A stretch of DNA of 34,977 nucleotides from assembly GCA_012843025.1 (NCBI GenBank), contig DURT01000006.1:1-34977 (forward strand), written 5' to 3'. The notes under the pieces were generated by a model that saw only the letters and a program-made list of their open reading frames with translations, did not search any database and had not been told where the DNA came from. Of this stretch, positions 14,756 to 22,292 are shown one piece after another. Source of the stretch: Tissierellia bacterium (GTDB taxonomy: Bacteria > Bacillota > Clostridia > Tissierellales > Sedimentibacteraceae). Positions within the stretch are counted from its first letter, which is position 1. Each line of letters opens with the position of its first letter. The position numbers were made by a program, and so were the translations under genes.

Positions 14756-16570
14756 ATGTATAAGTCGCTGGTAAAAGAAATAAAAACCTTAATCGGTAAT
14801 ATACCTTGCTACGACTATATCAGTAAAGTCAGATATGTGATTTTTCTATTATGTCAAAACCTCTATTCACTAAAATTCAACAAATACATATCTATTAACA
14901 ATGTGCATATTTTTAAAGAATATAATCAATTCGACCTTCAAAATGATGAAATCCGGGAAAAAATCTCTATATTATCAAAGGAATATACTGAATTTTTACT
15001 TGCAGATTTTACCCCGGCTTACCTTTATGAAAACTTGCTAACCGCTAAGGAAAAGAAATCTTTAGGTCAAGTATATACTCCACAAAAAATAATAAAAAAA
15101 ATGATTAATGAGGTATTCCAAATAATAAATTTTCATGAGAATATAAGGATTTTAGACCCTGCATGCGGAGGGGGCTACTTCCTTACGGAGTTATATAATT
15201 ATATCAGTAATAACCACCCAGAAATCGAAAAGCGTCACATTGTGGAAAATATGCTCTATGGTACAGATGTAGATGACTTTTCCATATTTTTAAGCAAGGC
15301 AGGTTTGATTTTTCAAAGTGGCATACATGATTTAAAGTTTAATATTTACAAGATGGATTTTCTTACTTCTCCTCCCTTAGGAGAATTTCACCTAGTAATT
15401 GGTAACCCTCCCTACATTGGTCATAAAAATACCAGTAGAGAATACAAAAAAGTACTTTATGAAAACTACAAGGAAGTATACTATGACAAGGCTGATATTT
15501 CCTATTGCTTCTTTAAGAGGGGGAAGGAATTATTAAATTCCGAAGGTATTATTTCCTTTATAACTTCCCGTTATTTTATGGAAGCTCTTTACGGGGACCG
15601 ATTGAGGAAGTTTATAAAAGAAAATTTAAATATCCTATCATTAGTTGATTACAATGGAAAAAGCCCTTTCAAGCATGCCATGGTAAGCCCTGCCATAATA
15701 ACTTTATCTGTAAAATGGAACAATTGCTACTTTAAATACGTCAAAAAGAAAAGTGCAGGAGTGGAGGTTTACGAATATAGCCAGAAAAAACTTAAAGACT
15801 CCGGTTGGATAATACTGAAGGATGAGGATGAAAAGCTCTTTGAGCGCATTGACAGTATTTCGAACACTTATATTAAGGATATATGCACTATTAAACAGGG
15901 GATTATTACAGGTTATGATAAAGCTTTCATTGTAGATGAGGAAACTATCGAAAAATACAAAATAGAGAGTTTTCTTCTTAGAAAATGGATTAAAAACAGC
16001 AACATATCAAGGAATTCCATCAAATATAATAATTTGTACTTAATTTATTCGGATATTATAGAGGATGAGAGAGATTTTCCCAATGCAATTAAGTATTTAT
16101 CTCAATATAAGGCTAGGCTGAAAAGCAGAAGAGAGTGCCGGTCAGGAATTCGGGAGTGGTATAAGCTGCAATGGGGCAGAATAATATCTGACTTTGAAAA
16201 TCCTAAAATAATTTTTCCCTACAAATCAAAAAATAATAATTTCTACTACGATAAAAGCGGGTATTTTTGCAGCGCTGACATTTACCTGATGAATAATTTT
16301 TCAGAAAATATTACACTTGATTATTTAATTTCATATTTAAATTCTTCCATATTTGAATTTTATTTAAAATGTCAAAGCAAAAAAGTAGGAAAGGATTTAT
16401 ATGAATATTATCCAAATAAATTGAATAATTTGAAAATTTATATACCTCAGATAGACATCCAACAGAAATTTTCTGGATTAGGAAAATTTAGCATTGAAAT
16501 ATTGCTTGAAAAGATGTTTAATGTAAATGAGAAGGAGGTAAATATTATTAAGAATTATATAAGAGGGTGA
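14756..16570 (+). CDS. Orphan adenine-N6 DNA methyltransferase, CamA-like (Eco57I/TaqI type)
   Basis: A 604-residue DNA methyltransferase using S-adenosylmethionine to methylate adenine N6. In order: N-terminal helical extension (1-100), GQVYTPQKII (104-113, motif X region), SAM-binding DPACGGG (134-140, motif I), catalytic NPPY (217-220, motif IV), and a TaqI-C-type target-recognition domain (about 375-570). No PD-(D/E)XK nuclease motif is apparent and no nuclease gene is adjacent, so this is an orphan rather than a working restriction system. From memory, several blocks match C. difficile CamA (about 577 residues, CAAAAA-specific): NPPYIGHK with a following KADISYCFFK, QGIITGYDKAFI (381-392), RREC.SGIR.WY.LQWGR (458-475) and a YYPNK near 552. 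CamA lacks most of the N-terminal extension. AGAGG precedes the ATG. The SLH gene follows after nine bases. Target sequence is not proven. Confidence 0.9.
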   Translation: MYKSLVKEIKTLIGNIPCYDYISKVRYVIFLLCQNLYSLKFNKYISINNVHIFKEYNQFDLQNDEIREKISILSKEYTEFLLADFTPAYLYENLLTAKEKKSLGQVYTPQKIIKKMINEVFQIINFHENIRILDPACGGGYFLTELYNYISNNHPEIEKRHIVENMLYGTDVDDFSIFLSKAGLIFQSGIHDLKFNIYKMDFLTSPPLGEFHLVIGNPPYIGHKNTSREYKKVLYENYKEVYYDKADISYCFFKRGKELLNSEGIISFITSRYFMEALYGDRLRKFIKENLNILSLVDYNGKSPFKHAMVSPAIITLSVKWNNCYFKYVKKKSAGVEVYEYSQKKLKDSGWIILKDEDEKLFERIDSISNTYIKDICTIKQGIITGYDKAFIVDEETIEKYKIESFLLRKWIKNSNISRNSIKYNNLYLIYSDIIEDERDFPNAIKYLSQYKARLKSRRECRSGIREWYKLQWGRIISDFENPKIIFPYKSKNNNFYYDKSGYFCSADIYLMNNFSENITLDYLISYLNSSIFEFYLKCQSKKVGKDLYEYYPNKLNNLKIYIPQIDIQQKFSGLGKFSIEILLEKMFNVNEKEVNIIKNYIRG

Positions 16571-16579
16571 TGACGCAAA

Positions 16580-18202
16580 TTGAGGAAAATTAAAAAGCTA
16601 TCATTATTAGTTGCTATTATTATTGTGTTGTCCATTCAACCGGCTGCAGGAAGAACCGTATACTATGATACTTTCAATCACTGGGCGGAAAGTGACATTG
16701 ACTTTGCATCTAACGCTCTTAAGGTTTTCAGGGGTTACGGCGATTTCACATTCAGGCCAGAAAACAACATAACCAGAGCTGAATTTATAACTATATTGGC
16801 AAGAACCGCCTACAGTCAAAACCAAATGAGGGAAGTATATGTAAGCGATATGTCTTACCAGGATATGTCAAACAAACATTGGTCTTATACTTTTGTTATT
16901 TCCATGTATGAGCATCTTAAAACTAACAATTTTACTTTACAGGATATATTTCCCGGAAACAATTTTTATCCTGACAAGGCTATTACCCGGGAGGAAGCAG
17001 CAGCTTTAATAGGTGCTTTCTGCAAAAATGCAATTTATGACAATCCTCTCCCTTTTATCGATATCTCCACAAGTAACAAATTTTATAATGAAATTAATAG
17101 ACTTAATAATGCAGGAATCATTGTGGGATATGAGGACAATACTTTTCGAGGAAAATCCCCTATTACAAGAGCTGAATCAGCAGCTTTAATAAGGAGGGTT
17201 TATAACGATATAAAAACCAGCGACAGTAGTCAGTATTTAACTAAATTATTGTTTCTGCCCATACGTGGGGAAGATATTTATTCATATTTCGGCAATTATA
17301 ATTTTAATAATCTAAGTGCAAATGACAGAAAGTATATTAAGGCTAAGGATACCTTGGAATATGTTTCTTTCGGCGGTTATATATTCCCCGAAGATTCACA
17401 TCTCTACGACTTAAATGCTGTTAATACAATGGAAGATCTGCGGTCACAGGGATACTACAATGTAGCGGGAACCAATTATTACTTACTCTTGTTCGGAAGC
17501 CACTCCGATGAAGCAAAATCAAATTTTGCCAATGAGTTATTAACAGATGTTATAGGAAGAAATGACTTAAATGATGCAGAGATGATGCAAGTTTTCACCG
17601 CCGTAAGTAAGTATACAGTAAATGAGAACCTGTACATGGGAGCTTTAGAAAAATGGAACAGCATGACTAACAGCGACAATGCCAAAGCAAATATTATGTT
17701 TTTCAGATATGCTTACTATATTAGGAATAATAACAAGGATATGTTAAGAAGGCTTATATATGAGGACCTAAAAAAGGCCAACAACATACCTGAGCTGTTA
17801 AATCTTAACTTTAGTTTAAGTGCCGATCCCACAGGAATTGACTTTAGGAATTATAATTTTGGAAACTACAGTTTTTCATTGTACAAGGATACCACCCTGT
17901 ACAGATACTTACTAACTAGTACTCTGCCCTTCCGTCAAGCAAGGGTTGTGGAACTGTCAAGTATACTAATGGTGGAGAAAAGAAATAAACCTGCAGTAAG
18001 TATGACAAATTATGAAAATATATTCAGTCAATATTCCGTAAACAGACTTTATGTTCTTAATTTCATAGGAGAAAAGGAACGAGCCTTTGTTGAAGGAATG
18101 AACGATTATACAATAATCAAGACCTTTGACTTATACAGGAAGAATCCTAACTTTTATGATGATACTTACACAGGAATATTAAAAAAGTTAAAATTCACAT
18201 AA
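16580..18202 (+). CDS. Surface protein with three SLH domains
   Basis: A 540-residue exported protein. The signal peptide (MRKIKKLSLLVAIIIVLSIQ) ends near residue 24. Three S-layer homology domains follow: about 30-78 (ITRAEFITILAR), 95-148 (ITREEAAALIGAF) and 158-208 (ITRAESAALIRRVY). SLH domains bind pyruvylated secondary cell-wall polymers and anchor proteins to the surface. Residues 210-540 have no family I recognise; they are mostly polar with many Tyr and Asn. The start is TTG at 16580; the GAGGGTG overlapping the methyltransferase stop serves as ribosome site, and the nearby ATG at 16570 is out of frame. With only nine bases between genes, co-transcription with the methyltransferase is likely. 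A strong terminator follows. Confidence 0.88.
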   Translation: MRKIKKLSLLVAIIIVLSIQPAAGRTVYYDTFNHWAESDIDFASNALKVFRGYGDFTFRPENNITRAEFITILARTAYSQNQMREVYVSDMSYQDMSNKHWSYTFVISMYEHLKTNNFTLQDIFPGNNFYPDKAITREEAAALIGAFCKNAIYDNPLPFIDISTSNKFYNEINRLNNAGIIVGYEDNTFRGKSPITRAESAALIRRVYNDIKTSDSSQYLTKLLFLPIRGEDIYSYFGNYNFNNLSANDRKYIKAKDTLEYVSFGGYIFPEDSHLYDLNAVNTMEDLRSQGYYNVAGTNYYLLLFGSHSDEAKSNFANELLTDVIGRNDLNDAEMMQVFTAVSKYTVNENLYMGALEKWNSMTNSDNAKANIMFFRYAYYIRNNNKDMLRRLIYEDLKKANNIPELLNLNFSLSADPTGIDFRNYNFGNYSFSLYKDTTLYRYLLTSTLPFRQARVVELSSILMVEKRNKPAVSMTNYENIFSQYSVNRLYVLNFIGEKERAFVEGMNDYTIIKTFDLYRKNPNFYDDTYTGILKKLKFT

Positions 18203-18225
18203 ACCGCAGGGAAATCCCTGCGGTT
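18202..18225. terminator. Shared bidirectional terminator
   Basis: AACCGCAGGGA (18202-18212) and TCCCTGCGGTT (18215-18225) form a perfect 11-bp inverted repeat around AA. Plus strand continues AATTTT. The minus-strand side overlaps the pepT stop codon. It closes both convergent genes. Confidence 0.85.
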
Positions 18226-19441
18226 AATTTTGTGCATAGAGTTTAACAATTTCAATAAGCAGTTCCACTACTTTTTCCATGGACTGGATGGGGATGTATT
18301 CGTACCTACCGTGGAAATTGTGGCCACCGGTACATAAGTTGGGACAGGGCAAGCCCATGTAGGATAATCTTGCTCCGTCAGTTCCTCCCCTTATGGGAAC
18401 TAGGACAGGCTGTATACCTATGTTCTTCATAGCTTTTTTAGCATTTTCAATTATGTGCATGTGAGGAAGTATTTTTTCTTTCATGTTGTAGTAGGAATCT
18501 TTAATTTCAATTTCCACTGTTCCTTCGCCGTATTTGTCATTTAAATAATCTGCAATTTTTAAGAATCTTTCTTTCTTAATGTTGAATTTTTCCATGCTGT
18601 GGTCACGAATTATATATTCTAATATTGTTTTCTCCACATTTCCAGACATTTGATGCAGCAGGCTGAATCCTTCATAACCTTCCGTATTTTCTGGAGTTTC
18701 ATATACGGGCAACATATGGTGAAATTCCATTCCTATAGTTAAAGAGTTTTTCATTTTGTTTTTAGCTGTTCCCGGATGGATGTTAACTCCATTAACAGTT
18801 ACTTTTGCACTGGCAGCATTGAAATTTTCGTATTCTATTTCTCCTAATTCTCCTCCATCTACCGTATATGCAAAATCCGCCCCAAATTCTTCAACCTTGA
18901 ATAAATCTGCTCCCCTGCCTACTTCCTCATCAGGGGTGAAAGCTATCTTTATTGTTCCGTGTTTTACTTGGGGATTGTTTAAAAAGTATTCTGCCATGGT
19001 AAGTATTTCTGCAATACCAGCTTTGTTGTCGGCACCTAAAAGAGTTGTACCATCTGTTACAATTAAGTCTTGACCCTTGTATTTAAGCAGGTGTTCGAAC
19101 ATTTCTGTATTCATTATAATATTTTTATCTTTGTTTAACAGAATATCTCCACCGTCATAATTATATATTATTTGGGGATTTACATTGTTTCCTGGCATAT
19201 CTGGAGATGTGTCCATGTGGGCAATAAAACCAATGGTAGGAGCTTCTGTATTTGCCGGTATGGTACCATAAACGTATCCGTTTTCATCCATAGAGGCATC
19301 CTCTATTCCCATGGATTTCATTTCTTCCACCAATAGTTTTCCTAAATTTTTTTGTTTTTCACTGCTGGGAATTGTCTCTGCATCAGGTATGGATTGGGTA
19401 TCAATTTTTACATAGTTTAAGAATCTTTCATGTACTTTCAT
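18224..19441 (-). CDS. pepT: Peptidase T (tripeptide aminopeptidase)
   Basis: A 405-residue M20-family zinc aminopeptidase that removes the N-terminal residue of tripeptides in the cytoplasm, feeding amino acids from imported peptides. The dinuclear zinc ligands and catalytic residues are present: His75 in AHMDTSPD (with Asp77), Asp138 in GADNKAG, Glu172/Glu173 in TPDEEVGRG, Asp195 in TVDGGELGE and the late His in GGHNFHG. Length and order match PepT throughout. The ATG has GAGAGGA upstream, and a good promoter stands at 19479-19507. It is monocistronic. Proteolytic, amino-acid-fermenting clostridia commonly carry it, which fits the aminotransferase genes in this window. Confidence 0.95.
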   Translation of the reverse strand: MKVHERFLNYVKIDTQSIPDAETIPSSEKQKNLGKLLVEEMKSMGIEDASMDENGYVYGTIPANTEAPTIGFIAHMDTSPDMPGNNVNPQIIYNYDGGDILLNKDKNIIMNTEMFEHLLKYKGQDLIVTDGTTLLGADNKAGIAEILTMAEYFLNNPQVKHGTIKIAFTPDEEVGRGADLFKVEEFGADFAYTVDGGELGEIEYENFNAASAKVTVNGVNIHPGTAKNKMKNSLTIGMEFHHMLPVYETPENTEGYEGFSLLHQMSGNVEKTILEYIIRDHSMEKFNIKKERFLKIADYLNDKYGEGTVEIEIKDSYYNMKEKILPHMHIIENAKKAMKNIGIQPVLVPIRGGTDGARLSYMGLPCPNLCTGGHNFHGRYEYIPIQSMEKVVELLIEIVKLYAQN

Positions 19442-19478
19442 CTTATCCTCTCAGTTTAGATATTATTTCATAGTAGTA

Positions 19479-19507
19479 ATTATATATTACATATTTTCTA
19501 TTATCAA
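19479..19507 (-). promoter_or_regulatory. pepT promoter
   Basis: On the minus strand TTGATA (19507-19502), 17 bases, TATAAT (19484-19479). The predicted start near 19472 gives a leader of about 30 bases. Confidence 0.7.
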
Positions 19508-19587
19508 TACTTATAGATTTATAGTGATCCCTGTAATAAGAATTCCACCTAACTAGGTGCCGGGAACTTTAGTTAATACAATCAGGG

Positions 19588-19625
19588 CAAAACAAAAAAC
19601 CTGTATAAAACAGGTTTTTGTTTTG
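19588..19625 (-). terminator. Terminator of the cysteine-rich gene
   Basis: CAAAACAAAAAACCTGT (19588-19604) pairs with ACAGGTTTTTGTTTTG (19610-19625) with one bulge. On the minus strand the stem end is T-rich. It lies 15 bases after the stop at 19640. Confidence 0.88.
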
Positions 19626-19639
19626 GGTATCAGTAATTA

Positions 19640-20602
19640 TTAGTCTTCAGCTGAAGTGCATCTTGGACGGCAGCCTCCCCCTGCTCCCCCTACGGAGTTT
19701 TCATCAATCTGGTTGGGGAACAATCTTGGGAATGTAGGACAAATAGCCGCTTGTTCAGGTGCTAGCTGTACAAATCCTGTGGAAAGAACACATAATTGAA
19801 CCGGAACAACTATTTTCTTTTCGCAGGAGATGCAAAGTGAGATAATAAGATTTACGGATAATACTCCTGTCCTGGGGTCAATAGCAAAGTCCCTTTGTAT
19901 GCTGTTTGTTGCAAGTCTTACATCACATGAAAGGTTGCAGAATTCAGTAAATCTTGGCAAGAATGCGGTATCAAATACCGAAGGTACACAAATTTCAAAG
20001 AAATTAGTCAATACCAATGGATTGCATTCTGGCGCAATTTCTACAACTGCCGATAATGTAATTATACTTTCATTTGTGGAGTTACATGGTGAAACAACTA
20101 AATCCATTTCAATTTCCACACATCCGGATATTTCAATGGTTTGAGTTCCGAATACTGGAGTACCAAGCTCTTCATCATCACAGAAAGATGTATCTGTATA
20201 TATTAGCTTTTGACTTAAGGTTCCATCTGGTCCAACAACTTTATAGTCGCAACCTTCCTCTGTTTTTACAAATTGACCACCAGACAAAGTAGTCTTGGGA
20301 TTAATCTTTAAATTACATTCATCCTCTATATTATCAGGATTGAAGAATTTTTTGCATCTTATATCCGCTATTCTTATAATATTTGTTCCGCATCCGATGG
20401 GCGGTTCAAAGCAAGTATCAGGAGCTGTTTTAAGTCCTTGCAAATTAAATAAAACTGCATCATAAACTTTTTGTACGTAAATGGGCTCCGTTACTACATT
20501 TCTTAGTGTACCATCCCAATCACAACCGGATTGCCCTGTACAGCATCTATCTGCAACACCACCAGTTCCCAGAACTGCATCATTCTTTTTTGAGTGTTTC
20601 AT
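19640..20602 (-). CDS. Cysteine-rich protein of unknown function, spore-coat-like
   Basis: A 320-residue protein with 21 cysteines (about 6.6%), no signal peptide and no transmembrane helix. Near the N-terminus are adjacent Cys-Cys (20-21) and CDWDGTLRN, then TEPIYVQKVYDAVLFNLQGLK; the C-terminus is Gly-rich and ends with CRPRC. Beta-rich hydrophobic segments with evenly spaced Cys fill the middle. I do not recognise a named family. High cysteine content in a cytoplasmically made clostridial protein recalls spore coat or exosporium proteins that cross-link by disulfides, and the leader has a weak sigma-E-like sequence, but both are inference. GAGGAGG lies ten bases before the ATG. Monocistronic, with its own terminator. 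Confidence 0.78.
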   Translation of the reverse strand: MKHSKKNDAVLGTGGVADRCCTGQSGCDWDGTLRNVVTEPIYVQKVYDAVLFNLQGLKTAPDTCFEPPIGCGTNIIRIADIRCKKFFNPDNIEDECNLKINPKTTLSGGQFVKTEEGCDYKVVGPDGTLSQKLIYTDTSFCDDEELGTPVFGTQTIEISGCVEIEMDLVVSPCNSTNESIITLSAVVEIAPECNPLVLTNFFEICVPSVFDTAFLPRFTEFCNLSCDVRLATNSIQRDFAIDPRTGVLSVNLIISLCISCEKKIVVPVQLCVLSTGFVQLAPEQAAICPTFPRLFPNQIDENSVGGAGGGCRPRCTSAED

Positions 20603-20654
20603 GCTGGTATAACCTCCTCATTATTTACTGTTACTTTACTTCAATATATTCTAA

Positions 20655-20681
20655 ATTGTATTAGTTGTTACACACATATAT
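20655..20681 (-). promoter_or_regulatory. Weak sigma-E-like promoter candidate for the cysteine-rich gene
   Basis: On the minus strand ATATAT (20681-20676), a 13-base spacer and AATACAAT (20662-20655), one base from the sporulation sigma-E -10 consensus CATACAAT. AT-rich context makes a chance match plausible. No consensus sigma-A pair was found for this gene. Confidence 0.3.
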
Positions 20682-20731
20682 ATTAAAAATATTGATATAG
20701 TTCTCCTCCGGCAGGAGTTTCATATACTATA

Positions 20732-20760
20732 TTGATTTTTTATCCGGGGTATTGTAAAGT
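20732..20760 (+). promoter_or_regulatory. Candidate promoter of the cyclophilin gene
   Basis: TTGATT (20732-20737), 17 bases, TAAAGT (20755-20760). The predicted start is about 24 bases before the ATG. A small CTCCT/AGGAG hairpin (20703-20717) sits upstream; the rest of 20603-20790 shows nothing else. Confidence 0.4.
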
Positions 20761-20790
20761 AGATTAAAGAATAATTATTGAGGAGGAAAA

Positions 20791-21306
20791 ATGAATCCGG
20801 TTGTAACTTTTGAATTTGAAAACGGTGATATAATCAAAGCCGAATTGTATCCCCAGACAGCTCCAAATACTGTCAAAAACTTTATTTCATTAATAAATAA
20901 GAAATTTTATGATGGGAAGATTTTTCACAGGGTTATTAAAGACTTTATGATTCAGGGAGGATGTCCTTACGGAAACGGAATGGGAGGCCCCGGATATTCA
21001 ATAAAAGGTGAATTCAGCGGAAATGGTTTTAAAAATGATTTAAAACATGAGGCTGGTGTACTGTCCATGGCAAGAGCCATGTCTCCCGACTCTGCCGGTT
21101 CTCAGTTTTTTATAATGCATAAAGCTTCTCCCCATCTTGACGGCCAATATGCTGCCTTTGGAAAAGTAATCGAAGGTATGGATGTAGTAAATAAAATAGC
21201 TGAAACAAAGACAGACTACATGGATAAACCTCTCAAAGAAGTTAAGCTTCACAAGGTGACGGTGGAAACTTTTGGAGAAGTATACGAAGAACCAGAAATT
21301 GTATAG
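20791..21306 (+). CDS. Peptidyl-prolyl cis-trans isomerase, cyclophilin type
   Basis: A 171-residue cytoplasmic cyclophilin that speeds cis-trans isomerisation of X-Pro bonds. The cyclophilin core is complete: FHRVIKDFMIQGGCPYGNG (catalytic Arg in FHR, then the FMIQGG strand), GVLSMARAM, SAGSQFFIMHKASPHLDGQY and AAFGKVIEGMDVV. There is no signal peptide or lipobox, unlike the exported PrsA-type foldases. Length is typical of short bacterial PpiB. GAGGAGG precedes the ATG by five bases. It is a single-gene unit with a strong terminator. The tail (residues 158-171) is acidic and not conserved. Confidence 0.95.
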   Translation: MNPVVTFEFENGDIIKAELYPQTAPNTVKNFISLINKKFYDGKIFHRVIKDFMIQGGCPYGNGMGGPGYSIKGEFSGNGFKNDLKHEAGVLSMARAMSPDSAGSQFFIMHKASPHLDGQYAAFGKVIEGMDVVNKIAETKTDYMDKPLKEVKLHKVTVETFGEVYEEPEIV

Positions 21307-21321
21307 ATTAATTTGTAAAAG

Positions 21322-21363
21322 AAAGGGTAAGAGGGGTCGAACTGACCCTTCTTACCCTTTAAT
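21322..21363 (+). terminator. Terminator of the cyclophilin gene
   Basis: A 17-base arm at 21322-21338 (AAAGGGTAAGAGGGGTC) pairs with 21344-21360, with one G-T mismatch and a five-base loop. The stem ends in TTT. It begins 15 bases after the stop. Confidence 0.85.
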
Positions 21364-21376
21364 AGTGGTTTCTAGT

Positions 21377-21406
21377 TTCGGTCGGAAAAATAGGGTTAGG
21401 GCATCT
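21377..21406. repeat. 30-bp direct repeat, copy 1
   Basis: Identical over 30 bases to 21495-21524; begins TTCGGTCGGAAAAATAG and ends TTAGGGCATCT. It looks like the right half of the hairpin found in full at copy 2. Confidence 0.9.
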
Positions 21407-21420
21407 CGCAGTTTCGTTCA

Positions 21421-21511
21421 CCAATTTCTTTGCTCCCTTTGGTCGCAGAAATTGGGAACTCATTGCAAATGACCTACCGCTATTTTTCTCTCCCTTCGGT
21501 CGGAAAAATAG
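21421..21511. repeat. Two hairpins with a shared loop motif
   Basis: Hairpin A has arms CCAATTTCT (21421-21429) and AGAAATTGG (21447-21455). Hairpin B has arms CTATTTTTC (21480-21488) and GAAAAATAG (21503-21511). Both loops contain CTCCCTT(C/T)GGTCG. The shared loop but different stems suggests related mobile or dispersed palindromic units. Confidence 0.75.
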
Positions 21512-21524
21512 GGTTAGGGCATCT
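21495..21524. repeat. 30-bp direct repeat, copy 2
   Basis: Second perfect copy, 118 bases after the first. Its last base is the final base of the LUD gene stop codon. With only two copies this is not a CRISPR array. Confidence 0.9.
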
Positions 21525-22159
21525 TAAAAACCTAAATTTTCACCAACTAATATTACTTTGATTTTATTTTTAGGTTTGCAGAATCTTGTTACTAAGATTT
21601 GACCGCATAAGGTATCATCAGTAGTGCATTCTGTACATATTCCTGTATAATGGCATGGAGTTTTGGAATTAGTCCTGAAAGAGTTTGGTATAGTTGCATC
21701 AAGTCTTATTTTCTTCACAGCATCGTCTAATTCTCTTACTACCTTGTTCATTCCTGCGATTACAATAACGCTGTCGGGACCATAGCAGAAAGCAGCCACT
21801 CGATTACCGTTACCATCAATATTTACTAGTTCTCCATCCATAGTGATTGCATTGGTGCTGGTAAGAAAGACATCCGCTGTTAAAGCTAATTTCATTGTTT
21901 TTACTTTTTCTGCCGGGTCTGATACCTTGTCTCTGTCTATTACCTTAATGCCTTTTTCTTCTAAAAGCTTCTTAATTCCTACTTGGTCAATAGTGGTAGA
22001 GCCTCCCCATCCAACAGAATCTCCTTCTTTAATCATGGACATAGCTTTTTCTACTGCTTCTTCCACTGTTTCACAATAGTAGCCTTCCATATTTCTTTTC
22101 TGAAGGTTTTTTATTATTGTTGCACTCTTAACTTTATAACTTTCTTTTAAAAAGTCCAT
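21524..22159 (-). CDS. LUD domain protein (LutC/DUF162 family)
   Basis: A 211-residue cytoplasmic protein of the lactate utilisation (LUD) superfamily. Typical stretches are KEGDSVGWGGSTTIDQVG, TADVFLTSTNAITMDGELVN (about 94-113), the GNGNRVAAFCYGP turn, and a conserved C-terminal Cys block (CHYTGICTECTTDDTLCG, about 168-185). LutC acts with LutA and LutB in lactate oxidation to pyruvate, but those partners are not in the window, and stand-alone LUD proteins of this size are common in clostridia with no established reaction. GGGAGG precedes the ATG and a good promoter lies at 22194-22222. The 3' end runs into the 30-bp repeat cluster. Confidence 0.9.
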   Translation of the reverse strand: MDFLKESYKVKSATIIKNLQKRNMEGYYCETVEEAVEKAMSMIKEGDSVGWGGSTTIDQVGIKKLLEEKGIKVIDRDKVSDPAEKVKTMKLALTADVFLTSTNAITMDGELVNIDGNGNRVAAFCYGPDSVIVIAGMNKVVRELDDAVKKIRLDATIPNSFRTNSKTPCHYTGICTECTTDDTLCGQILVTRFCKPKNKIKVILVGENLGF

Positions 22160-22193
22160 AACTAACTACCTCCCAGGTATATTCTTGTCCATA

Positions 22194-22222
22194 ATTATAT
22201 AATAATTTAACTAATGTTTCAA
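22194..22222 (-). promoter_or_regulatory. LUD gene promoter
   Basis: On the minus strand TTGAAA (22222-22217), 17 bases, TATAAT (22199-22194). The predicted start near 22187 is 28 bases before the ATG. Confidence 0.7.
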
Positions 22223-22254
22223 CGAAGAAATTTACTAGTCTTAGGGTACAGGTT

Positions 22255-22288
22255 ATAAAAAACAAAAACCTGTTGCCAGGTTCTTGTT
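22255..22288 (-). terminator. Terminator of the SDR gene
   Basis: AACAAAAACCTG (22261-22272) pairs with CAGGTTCTTGTT (22277-22288) with one mismatch and a TTGC loop; a T-run follows on the minus strand at 22260-22255. It is five bases past the stop. Confidence 0.85.
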
Positions 22289-22292
22289 TGTA

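Noticed and set aside
14756-16570. Complete Type IIG restriction-modification enzyme
   Set aside because: The protein is about 600 residues, shorter than Type IIG fusions, and the N-terminal 100 residues show no PD-(D/E)XK pattern; no separate endonuclease gene is adjacent.
21388-21404. Telomere-like TAGGGTTAGGG sequence
   Set aside because: It is a short chance match inside the 30-bp repeat of a bacterial chromosome; there is no tandem array.
21377-21524. CRISPR-like repeat
   Set aside because: There are only two copies, 118 bases apart, with hairpins rather than unique spacers between them, and no cas genes nearby.
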